A DNA stretch of 7,079 bases from Pseudomonadota bacterium. GTDB taxonomy: Bacteria; Myxococcota; Polyangia; GCA-2747355; JACKDQ01. The notes below the pieces were generated by a model, which made no database searches, was not told the origin of the DNA, and saw only the letters and a program-made list of their open reading frames with translations. Below are positions 1 through 5,746 of this stretch, in pieces. Position numbers and translations under genes: made by a program. The stretch spans positions 1-7,079 of the forward strand of contig JAUVBO010000128.1 in NCBI GenBank assembly GCA_030591195.1, read 5' to 3'. Position 1 is the stretch's first letter; every line of letters starts with the position of its first letter.

Positions 1-39
1 CCGAAAGAGGTCGTCGATCTTCTTAGCGCGGCGTGGCAT
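1..39 (-). CDS. Possible 5' end of a divergent gene (partial, 13 codons)
   Basis: Read on the minus strand from an ATG at position 39, the frame stays open to the window edge and gives MPRRAKKIDDLFR. This basic, soluble-looking N-terminus would be plausible for a small cytosolic protein, but 13 residues identify nothing. No Shine-Dalgarno sequence sits at the usual distance; a GGGAGGA stretch lies too far upstream, more than 20 nt from the ATG. A weak sigma70-like pair (TTTTCG, 16 nt, CAATAT) can be drawn at 78-51 on the same strand. The main support is context: the next gene begins at 146 on the plus strand, so a divergent pair sharing roughly 100 nt of control DNA would be a normal arrangement. 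It could equally be a chance open frame. Confidence 0.35.
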   Translation of the reverse strand, partial: MPRRAKKIDDLFR

Positions 40-107
40 CGAATCGGTGGATATTGTCGATGATCCTCCCAGCGAAAACCACCCCGTATTGCCCGGACAG
101 CTCGGCG

Positions 108-136
108 TTCGGATTTTCCGCCAACGCTGCTAGAAT
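108..136 (+). promoter_or_regulatory. Probable extended -10 promoter for the 404-aa gene
   Basis: TAGAAT (131-136; 5 of 6 matches to TATAAT) is preceded by TGC (128-130), giving an extended -10. A weak -35-like TTCGGA (108-113) lies 17 nt upstream. Transcription would start near 143, only about 3 nt before the ATG at 146, so the mRNA would be practically leaderless. This is read by eye against the sigma70 consensus; no start site is known. Confidence 0.5.
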
Positions 137-145
137 AACGACAGG

Positions 146-1360
146 ATGCACCTGAGCAGCAAACAGGGGTGGGTCCTCCGCTTGCCGCTGCAGATCGAGT
201 CGCTGCGGCGCAAGCTACCCGACTCGCCCCAGACAGAGGAGCTGCTGCGCCAGCTCCAGCGGTTCCGCGAGAACCTCGACGCCGTGGTCTACGCCCTCAG
301 TAGCCGCGAGCTGGCCGGGGACCGGCGGCAGCACCTGCTCGAGATGCTCGAGCGGCACCGCAAGGCGTTCGAGGACTGCCTGGTGGGGATGGGGATCGAC
401 ATCGAGGGCCAGCGCACCGACCCGCTGCACCACTACAAGCAACTCGACCAGGTGGCCCGGGCCCACCTCGCCGCGATCCTCGGCGTCTCCGAGGAGCCAA
501 GCTACTACGAGGTGCTCGACATCAAGGCCGAGGAGTACCTCGCCCAGCTGCACGCCTTCGAGACAATCACCGCAGCCGACGGCTTCCGCGAGCGCGCCCG
601 CGTCGCTCGCCACGCCAAGCGCGGCGCGCTGGCGCTGACCCTCAGCGGCTCGATGATCCAGCTCTCGGCGCCGGCGGGTCAGGGCGGCCGCCGCTACATC
701 TACCAGAACATCTACGGCAACGCCCACCCCCCCGAGGGGATGCTGGTCCTCGATCGTGACATCCGCGTCGGCCACCGGATCCGGTCGGTGGAGCTGACGA
801 CGTCTCCGGTGAAGCTGCTGCGGGTGGCGGGCCGGCGGATGTCGTGGAAGGCCCAGCGTCACACCTTCCAGCGGCTGGCGCGGACCTTCACCTCCCTCGC
901 CAGCCGGGCCGAGGGCAGCTCGCCCGAGGCCTCCCCGAGCATGGGGTTCAAGGCCCGGGCCGCCGAGCGCGTGCTGCATCAGGAGTACGCCGAGTCGTTC
1001 CTCCGCTTCGAGCAGCTCAGGCGGCAGTTCGCCCACGGCGACGCCGACGAGAAGGGCGAGGCCGAGCTGCTCGCCACCTGCCACTTCCTGCAGACCGTCG
1101 CCCGCGAGCTCGGCTTCGACGGGGCCGGGCTATCGAGCCTGCGCGAGCTGAGCTGTCGTGCAGGACAACGCTACGTCGTCGACGCCGTCCGGAAGACGCT
1201 GATCAAGCTACCCTCGGGCGGTGCGCCGGAGGTGGTCTACCCCCTGGCCTCCATCGGCCGCCAACAGGTGACCTGCGCCGCGCCGCTGATGCTGCTCAGC
1301 GCCAAGGACGGCGGCTTGCTCGAGGTCATCGGTCCGGTAGCGAGAATCCGCCGGCGATAG
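146..1360 (+). CDS. Uncharacterised 404-aa cytosolic protein
   Basis: I do not recognise this protein. The frame has a balanced charged and hydrophobic composition and strong third-position G/C preference, so it looks real. There is no signal peptide or membrane segment, so it is probably cytosolic. By eye it has three parts. Residues about 10-160 are rich in Leu, Glu, Arg and Gln with helical, partly coiled-coil-like spacing. Residues about 165-230 look beta-rich, with alternating hydrophobics and a YIYQNIYGN segment. A second helical stretch at about 240-330 is followed by a beta-like C-terminus ending in basic residues. I find no catalytic motif. 'YYEVLDIKAEEY' superficially recalls the J-domain start, but no HPD motif follows. 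The start is uncertain: AGG abuts the ATG with no spacing, so there is no usable Shine-Dalgarno site. The -10 box immediately upstream points to leaderless translation. The gene converges on the next one with 3 nt between stop codons. Confidence 0.75.
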   Translation: MHLSSKQGWVLRLPLQIESLRRKLPDSPQTEELLRQLQRFRENLDAVVYALSSRELAGDRRQHLLEMLERHRKAFEDCLVGMGIDIEGQRTDPLHHYKQLDQVARAHLAAILGVSEEPSYYEVLDIKAEEYLAQLHAFETITAADGFRERARVARHAKRGALALTLSGSMIQLSAPAGQGGRRYIYQNIYGNAHPPEGMLVLDRDIRVGHRIRSVELTTSPVKLLRVAGRRMSWKAQRHTFQRLARTFTSLASRAEGSSPEASPSMGFKARAAERVLHQEYAESFLRFEQLRRQFAHGDADEKGEAELLATCHFLQTVARELGFDGAGLSSLRELSCRAGQRYVVDAVRKTLIKLPSGGAPEVVYPLASIGRQQVTCAAPLMLLSAKDGGLLEVIGPVARIRRR

Positions 1361-1363
1361 CGA

Positions 1364-2008
1364 CTAGGGCTTCTTCTTGTGGGTCAGCAGGATCGGCGCC
1401 TCGCCCTCTTCCGCGGCAGGCCGCAGGTAGGGAATCGTCGGCCGGAAATCGTCGTCGTCGAGCAGATCGTGGCTGCGCTGGCCCTGGGCCGAGCCGGAGA
1501 AGAGGCGGTTGACCACCATCTCCTGGCCGCCTCCCGCAGCCTCGTCCTGAAGCACGATCGGCGCCTTGTCCATGGCGATCGGCGTCACCGGCGTGGGTCC
1601 GGGGCTCTCCTGATGGGGCACCCGGGCATAGAGCGCCGCGAGGATGCGCTGGAGCCGGGGAATATCCGGATAGATCGACAGGATCCGCTTGCAGAGCGCG
1701 ATGGCGCTGAGCACCTGGTCCTGGGCGACATAGGCCCGCAGCACCCCCTCGTAGTGAATCAGCGCTTCCTCGATGCGGCCTAGCCGCAGCTGGATCGCCG
1801 CCACCCGCAAGCGGTCCTGGGTCCCGCGAGGATCTTCCTGCAGACGGGCGGAGTAGACCTTCAGGTCGGAGAGCAGCTGCTGCTCGGACTTGCCGCTGAC
1901 CCAGCGCTCGGTGCTCTCGACATCCGGCGCCGGCGGAGAGCGCCCGCCACTCTTGTCATGCTCTCGGGTCCCCAAGCTGCTGACTCCTCGGACGACTGTA
2001 GCCCCCAT
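1364..2008 (-). CDS. TPR-repeat protein, short, without a recognisable effector domain
   Basis: The 214-aa product carries about two and a half tetratricopeptide-like helix pairs at residues about 45-130. Signs are 'LRLGRIEEALIHYEGVL' (75-91), then a second pair containing 'AIALCKRIL' (102-110), 'YPDIPRLQ' and 'ALYAR'. TPRs are protein-binding scaffolds, so the role is probably in protein-protein contacts in the cytosol; the partner is unknown. Residues 1-40 and 131-214 look disordered, with Pro-rich stretches, an acidic DDDD run (184-187) and a basic HKKKP end. The repeat block resembles, from family knowledge, the N-terminal half of myxobacterial proteins that carry a cyclic-nucleotide-binding domain after the TPRs; that domain is absent here. 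The start is ambiguous. The ATG at 2008 has only a weak GGATGG upstream. An in-frame TTG at 1975 has a good GAGGAG 8 nt before it and would shorten the protein by 11 residues. Confidence 0.8.
   Translation of the reverse strand: MGATVVRGVSSLGTREHDKSGGRSPPAPDVESTERWVSGKSEQQLLSDLKVYSARLQEDPRGTQDRLRVAAIQLRLGRIEEALIHYEGVLRAYVAQDQVLSAIALCKRILSIYPDIPRLQRILAALYARVPHQESPGPTPVTPIAMDKAPIVLQDEAAGGGQEMVVNRLFSGSAQGQRSHDLLDDDDFRPTIPYLRPAAEEGEAPILLTHKKKP
1984..1989 (-). promoter_or_regulatory. Strong Shine-Dalgarno site suggesting an alternative TTG start
   Basis: On the minus strand GAGGAG lies 8 nt upstream of an in-frame TTG (1975-1973) inside the annotated TPR gene. The upstream ATG (2008) lacks a comparable site. 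The real N-terminus may therefore be 11 residues shorter. Ribosome profiling or N-terminal peptides would decide it. Confidence 0.35.
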
Positions 2009-2094
2009 CCATCCAACAACGAGTCCCCCAGGCTGTCAATGACCCACAATTCGACAAGGCGCACGCCGCGGTCACCGCCCGGGCCAGTGTCGAT

Positions 2095-2123
2095 ATTGTA
2101 GCTTGACCAGCGCTTGCTGTTAG
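2095..2123 (-). promoter_or_regulatory. Probable promoter of the TPR gene (divergent region)
   Basis: On the minus strand CTAACA (2123-2118; 4 of 6 matches to TTGACA) is followed after 17 nt by TACAAT (2100-2095; 5 of 6 matches to TATAAT). Transcription would start near 2088, leaving about 80 nt of leader before the ATG at 2008. It overlaps the opposing promoter of the deaminase gene. Confidence 0.45.
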
Positions 2124-2126
2124 AAT
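2096..2126 (+). promoter_or_regulatory. Probable extended -10 promoter of the ADA-family gene
   Basis: TAGAAT (2121-2126) preceded by TGT (2118-2120) forms an extended -10. A -35-like TTGTAG lies at 2096-2101 with a 19-nt spacer. The better-looking TTGACC at 2103-2108 is only 12 nt from the -10, too close to be its partner. Transcription would start near 2133, giving a leader of about 60 nt. The site lies within the same 30 bp as the minus-strand promoter. Confidence 0.45.
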
Positions 2127-2191
2127 GGCAAGCTCTTATCGTCGTCCTAACGTAAACCGACGGCCCCGATGGCCGCGCCAAGAGTGAGAGC

Positions 2192-3436
2192 ATGGCCGAG
2201 ATCTCCCGAGAACTGCTGGAAAAAATCCCGAAGACCGACCTCCACGTCCACCTTGACGGCTCGATTCGGCTCGAGACGCTGATCGAGCTGGCCAAGGAAT
2301 ACAACATCGAGCTGCCGTCCTACACCTCCGCGGGCTTGAAGGAGTTGGTCTTCAAGGACAAATACGAAAGCCTGGTGGACTACCTCCAGGGCTTCAACTA
2401 CACCGTCGCGGTGATGCAGAGCGAGACCGCCCTCGAGCGGGTGGCCTACGAGTTCGCGGTGGACAACCAGAACGAGGGCGTCCGCTACGTCGAGGTCCGC
2501 TTCGCGCCCCAGCTGCACGTGCACTACCACCTGAGCATCGAGCACGTGCTCAAGTCGGTCAACCGCGGCCTGGAGCGGGCCAAGAGCGAGTTCAACAGTC
2601 GCTCCGAAGTGATCACCAACAGCGAGCCGCCGTTCGAGTACGCGATCATTGTCTGCGCGCTGCGCTTCTTCGCCCGGGGCCTGAGCGAGTACTTCGACCA
2701 CATCCTGCAGGTCCACCGCTACACCGCCCCCAAGCGGGTCTTCGCGCTCGCGTCCCTCGAGATGGCCCAGGCCGCGGTGCAGATCAGGCGCGAGCAGGAG
2801 ATCCCGATCACCGGCTTCGACCTCGCCGGCGCCGAGGCCGGCTTCCCGGCTGACGACCATTCCGAGGCGTTCCAGTACGCCCACACCAACTTCCTGATGA
2901 AGACCGTCCACGCGGGCGAGGCCTACGGTCCCGAGAGCATCTTCCAGGCGATCACCGACCTGCACGCCGACCGCATCGGCCACGGCACGTTCCTGCTGGA
3001 CACCTCGATGCTGGTCGATCCGACGATCGACGACCCCGAGCGCTACGTCAGCGATCTCTCCCAGTACATCGCCGACCGGCGGATCACCCTCGAGGTCTGC
3101 CTGACCTCCAACCTGCAGACCAACCCCAAGCTGGCCTCGATCACCGAGCACCCGTTCCGCGCGATGCGCGAGGCAGCGCTCTCGTGCAGCTTCTGCACCG
3201 ACAACCGCACCGTCTCGAACACCACCGTCGCCCGCGAGCTCGAGCTGGCGGTGAAGCACCTCGACCTCTCACCGGGAAACCTGAAACGGTCGGTGATCTA
3301 CGGGTTCAAGCGCAGCTTCTTCCCCGGGACCTACAAGGAGAAGCGCCGCTACGTGCGCCGGATCATCGACTACTACGAGGAGCTGCAGCAGGCCCACGAC
3401 GAGCTGCTCGGTGGCCCGGAACTCGACGCCGATTAG
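2192..3436 (+). CDS. Adenosine deaminase family protein (purine nucleoside/nucleotide deaminase)
   Basis: The 414-aa product has the full metal-dependent ADA signature. HxH zinc ligands are H18 and H20 in 'DLHVHLDGS'. The substrate-binding 'GFDLAGAE' is at 208-215. 'HAGE' gives zinc ligand H240 and catalytic E243. H264 is in 'RIGHG', and 'EVCLTSN' is at 301-307. Zinc ligand D337 is in 'TDNR'. The family hydrolyses the 6-amino group of adenosine or related purines, in salvage or catabolism, in the cytosol. Classical ADA has Asp-Asp at the last site; here it is Asp-Asn (N338). From memory the same TDNR form occurs in actinobacterial adenosine deaminases, so it should not mean loss of activity. 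The protein is about 65 residues longer than usual (330-350), with extra sequence around 145-205 and 270-290 and a charged C-terminus. Substrate is not certain: ADA-like proteins also act on N6-methyl-AMP or aminodeoxyfutalosine. The ATG at 2192 follows a weak GAG-rich site and sits just before the conserved core. The gene stands alone, with its own promoter. Confidence 0.9.
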   Translation: MAEISRELLEKIPKTDLHVHLDGSIRLETLIELAKEYNIELPSYTSAGLKELVFKDKYESLVDYLQGFNYTVAVMQSETALERVAYEFAVDNQNEGVRYVEVRFAPQLHVHYHLSIEHVLKSVNRGLERAKSEFNSRSEVITNSEPPFEYAIIVCALRFFARGLSEYFDHILQVHRYTAPKRVFALASLEMAQAAVQIRREQEIPITGFDLAGAEAGFPADDHSEAFQYAHTNFLMKTVHAGEAYGPESIFQAITDLHADRIGHGTFLLDTSMLVDPTIDDPERYVSDLSQYIADRRITLEVCLTSNLQTNPKLASITEHPFRAMREAALSCSFCTDNRTVSNTTVARELELAVKHLDLSPGNLKRSVIYGFKRSFFPGTYKEKRRYVRRIIDYYEELQQAHDELLGGPELDAD

Positions 3437-3457
3437 TCGGGGGATTCGTGGTAAGTT

Positions 3458-3492
3458 TGCTATTGTAGAAGCAGCTGTTTGGTTCCTAGTAT
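3458..3492 (+). promoter_or_regulatory. Promoter region of the PilZ gene (two candidate -10 boxes)
   Basis: Two overlapping options are visible. One is an extended -10, TGC-TATTGT (3458-3466), with transcription starting near 3473. The other is TTGTAG (3463-3468), 18 nt, then TAGTAT (3487-3492), with a start near 3499. Both lie upstream of the ATG at 3521 and both argue against a TTG start at 3479, which would leave at most 6 nt of leader. Confidence 0.4.
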
Positions 3493-3520
3493 CGAACGAA
3501 TACGCACGAAAACGGGCATC

Positions 3521-3850
3521 ATGGAACGACGCCAATCTCCCCGTGTGCCGTTCGGCGCCTGGGTCGAGACCGAAGACGAGGACGAGGGCCTGAAGTTCTT
3601 CCCCTCGATCAACCTCAGCGTGGGAGGCTTGCTGCTTCGGTCGCAGGGGCCACCGCCCCCCCTTGGCCACCGGGTGCGGGCGCGGCTGGTGGTCGAAAAC
3701 GAATCGAGGGTGATGACCGTCCAGGGCGAGGTGGTCCGGCACGACCGCAACAACGCCTTCGCGGTGCGGTTCATCAACCTCGACCCCGTACGCAAGGCGT
3801 TCCTCGCCGACTTGGTCACCGAGGCGGCCGAGGCAACAAAGAGCTCCTAG
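3521..3850 (+). CDS. Single-domain PilZ protein, predicted c-di-GMP receptor
   Basis: The 109-aa product is essentially one PilZ domain. Both nucleotide-binding motifs are present: RxxxR at R4-R8 ('RRQSPR') in the N-terminal switch, and N31-x-S33-x-x-G36 in 'NLSVGG'. The rest alternates beta strands ('RVRARLVVE', 'VQGEVVRHD', 'FAVRFINLD') and ends in a short helix. PilZ domains bind cyclic di-GMP and pass the signal to partner proteins, often controlling motility or surface polysaccharide; the partner here is unknown. The domain is about the family's minimum length. Residues 42-49 include a PPPPLGH loop, which is ordinary for the family. I chose the ATG at 3521 because PilZ proteins of this type typically begin 'MERR..PR'. 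An in-frame TTG at 3479 would add 14 residues but sits on the promoter. No clear terminator separates it from the next gene 163 nt away. Confidence 0.88.
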   Translation: MERRQSPRVPFGAWVETEDEDEGLKFFPSINLSVGGLLLRSQGPPPPLGHRVRARLVVENESRVMTVQGEVVRHDRNNAFAVRFINLDPVRKAFLADLVTEAAEATKSS

Positions 3851-3908
3851 TCGAGTCACTATCCTGTTCGCGATCCGTTGCTGACGCGGTTGCGCTTGCC
3901 TCGCTGCG

Positions 3909-3937
3909 TTGCCTGGCGATCGTGCTAGATTTAGATT
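3909..3937 (+). promoter_or_regulatory. Probable promoter of the tldD-like gene
   Basis: TTGCCT (3909-3914) is separated by 17 nt from TAGATT (3932-3937). A second, overlapping extended -10, TGC-TAGATT, lies at 3923-3931. Transcription starting near 3944 would give a leader of about 70 nt and probably drives the following mntP too. A small hairpin, CGCCC/GGGCG (3941-3955), sits at the predicted 5' end of the transcript. Confidence 0.45.
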
Positions 3938-3998
3938 CCCCGCCCGCCTTGGGCGTCGAAAATCCAGCCCCGAGCCGATCGCGAGGTCCGCGGGGGGC

Positions 3999-4010
3999 GA
4001 GGACGAGGAG
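3999..4010 (+). promoter_or_regulatory. Purine-rich ribosome binding site deciding the GTG start
   Basis: GAGGACGAGGAG lies 3 to 10 nt upstream of the GTG at 4014, depending on which GAGGA-like core pairs with 16S rRNA. It is the only convincing site in this frame. The in-frame TTG at 3909 lies in the promoter and has no such site. Confidence 0.5.
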
Positions 4011-4013
4011 AAC

Positions 4014-5705
4014 GTGTCAAAGAGAATAAATGCCCGCACGGCGCAGCGGTTCATCAAGGCGCTCTCCGAGGAATGCGACCGCAGCGCCCGCTACCTCCGG
4101 GTGCCCGGCTACCCGCGCCCGTACTACCTCAGCTACCTGATGCGGGACACCCACACGTTCCACCTCTGGGGCCGGCTGGGAAACATCAACGAGCAGACCG
4201 ACCGCGACAACCGCAACGTCTACTGCGACTGCCGGGTGGGATCCTACCGCTTCGATCAGGTCGCCGAGGGAGGCCTCGACGACCACGACACCGAGAGCGA
4301 AGCGCTGGATCACCTCGACATGCCGATCGGCAACGACATCGACGCGCTCAAGTATCACCTCTGGAAGCTGACCGATGTCCGCTACCGCGAGGCGGTGCGG
4401 CACTTCCTCCGCCGCAGGTCGCAGAACATCACCTTCATCGACCCGAACGGAAAGCTGCCGTCGTTCCGCCGGGCAACCCCGATCGAGGACCGGCGCTTCC
4501 GACGCTTCGACCCGCTCGATGCCGACTACTGGAGACGCTACGTGATTCGCAGCTCGCGGGTGCCCAAGCGCTACCCGCGGGTGAAGAACTCCTGGGTCGA
4601 GCTGCGCGTCCGAGACGTCACCCGGATGTTCGTCAGCTCGGAGGGCACGCGACTGATCGACCAGTCGCGGGTCTGCGAGCTCAGCTGCGAGCTCTGGCTG
4701 CTGACCCCCGAAGGGGAAGAGGTCGCGGCGCGGGTGGTGCACTGCACGCCGACGGTGGACGACCTGCCCGACCTGCGAACCTTCGTCAGCCAGGTCAGGG
4801 CGCGGATCAAGCTGCTCTCCCAGCTCGCCGCCGCACCGACCATCAAGTCCTACGCCGGCCCGGTGCTGCTCGCACCCGCTCCGGCGGGGATCCTCTTTCA
4901 CGAGGTGCTCGGCCACCGGCTCGAGGGCAGCCGGCTGCTGTCATCCCGCGAGGGCCAGACCTTCAAGCGCGACCTCGGCAAGCAGATCCTGCCGCCCTCG
5001 CTCACCGTCTACGACGACCCAACGATCACCAGATCGCGCGGCGTCAAGACCGTCGGCGGCTACCGATACGACGACGAGGGCAGCCCTGCCAAGCGGGCGG
5101 TGCTGGTCGAGCGCGGCAAGCTGGTCGGCTTCCTCACCGGGCGAGCGCCGGTCACCCCGCGCCAGCGCCAGGGCAACGGCCACGCCCGCAACGACTGCCA
5201 CGAGCGACCGATCAGCCGGATGGCCAACCTCGTGGTGGAGGTCGATGGCGGCGTCAGCCACGAGGAGCTGAAGCGGAGGTTCCTCGAGGAGATCCGGCGG
5301 CAGGAGCAGCCCTTCGGGATCATGATCCTCGAGGCCGAGGGCGGCGAGACCGCCACCGACACCTACGACTTCCAGGCCTTCATGGGCCAGATCGCCCTCG
5401 CCGTACAGGTCTGGGCCGACGGCCGGGCGAACCTGGTCCGCGGGGTCAACTTCGTCGGCACGCCCCTGTCGGCGCTGCGCAACGTGATGGCGGTGGGCGA
5501 CTCGCCGGCCTGCGACAACGCCTTCTGTGGCGCCGAGTCGGGCGTGATCCCGGTGTCGACCACCGCCCCCGCGACCCTGCTGTCGAACCTCGAGCTCCAG
5601 GCCACCGACCAGCGAAAGTTCACCCAGTACGTGCTGCCGATGCCCTACGAGAAGGCGGCCCTCAACCCGCCCAGACGCGGCCGGCGCCGCCGCAAGAAAA
5701 AGTAG
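4014..5705 (+). CDS. TldD/PmbA-family metallopeptidase (solo TldD-like)
   Basis: The 563-aa product has the hallmarks of the catalytic TldD subunit. An HExxxH metal motif, H296-E297 to H301, lies in 'FHEVLGHRLEGSR'. The conserved C-terminal cysteine is C505 in 'FCGAESGVIPV', corresponding to the third metal ligand in TldD. TldD works with TldE (PmbA) to cleave unfolded peptides; in E. coli this processes microcin B17 and the antitoxin CcdA. No tldE partner is encoded in this window. The N-terminal half (about 1-270) includes 'CRVGSYRFD' (73-81), the usual TldD-fold N-domain signature, plus inserted charged segments, making the protein some 80 residues longer than E. coli-type TldD (about 480). 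The end is strongly basic (PPRRGRRRRKKK). No signal peptide is seen, so it is probably cytosolic. The GTG start is supported by its purine-rich ribosome site. mntP begins 41 nt downstream. The physiological substrate is unknown. Confidence 0.88.
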   Translation: MSKRINARTAQRFIKALSEECDRSARYLRVPGYPRPYYLSYLMRDTHTFHLWGRLGNINEQTDRDNRNVYCDCRVGSYRFDQVAEGGLDDHDTESEALDHLDMPIGNDIDALKYHLWKLTDVRYREAVRHFLRRRSQNITFIDPNGKLPSFRRATPIEDRRFRRFDPLDADYWRRYVIRSSRVPKRYPRVKNSWVELRVRDVTRMFVSSEGTRLIDQSRVCELSCELWLLTPEGEEVAARVVHCTPTVDDLPDLRTFVSQVRARIKLLSQLAAAPTIKSYAGPVLLAPAPAGILFHEVLGHRLEGSRLLSSREGQTFKRDLGKQILPPSLTVYDDPTITRSRGVKTVGGYRYDDEGSPAKRAVLVERGKLVGFLTGRAPVTPRQRQGNGHARNDCHERPISRMANLVVEVDGGVSHEELKRRFLEEIRRQEQPFGIMILEAEGGETATDTYDFQAFMGQIALAVQVWADGRANLVRGVNFVGTPLSALRNVMAVGDSPACDNAFCGAESGVIPVSTTAPATLLSNLELQATDQRKFTQYVLPMPYEKAALNPPRRGRRRRKKK

Positions 5706-5746
5706 CACGGGTGCGGCCTTAGGAGCTTTGCCCGGCAGGGAGCCAG

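Noticed and set aside
50..58. GATATTGT shared by positions 50-57 and 2092-2099 as a common operator
   Set aside because: Only 8 bases agree, with no flanking similarity. Both fall in AT-richer promoter DNA, where such a match is expected by chance.
215..1084. 289-codon open frame on the minus strand opposite the 404-aa gene
   Set aside because: Its composition (runs of Gly, Leu, Val and Ala with alternating RR and EE) is typical of the antisense shadow of a high-GC gene. The plus-strand frame is longer and has more natural residue use.
3200..3205. Asp-Asn in place of Asp-Asp taken as a sign of an inactive deaminase
   Set aside because: The zinc ligand itself (D337) is retained, and from memory the TDNR form is found in active actinobacterial adenosine deaminases.
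2147..3259. 370-codon minus-strand frame opposite the deaminase gene
   Set aside because: The plus strand encodes a clear ADA-family protein with all motifs; the antisense frame is a codon-bias artefact.
3479..3520. Upstream TTG start for the PilZ gene
   Set aside because: It falls in the predicted promoter with almost no leader, and the added 14 residues do not belong to the PilZ fold, which starts at MERRQSPR.
3909..4013. Upstream TTG start for the TldD-like gene
   Set aside because: This TTG is part of the predicted -35 box and has no ribosome site. The GTG at 4014 has a purine-rich site and leads straight into the helical N-terminus.
4073..5722. 549-codon plus-strand frame overlapping tldD
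   Set aside because: It is rich in Arg, Pro, Gly and Ala without motifs, while the overlapping frame has the HExxxH and Cys signature of TldD.
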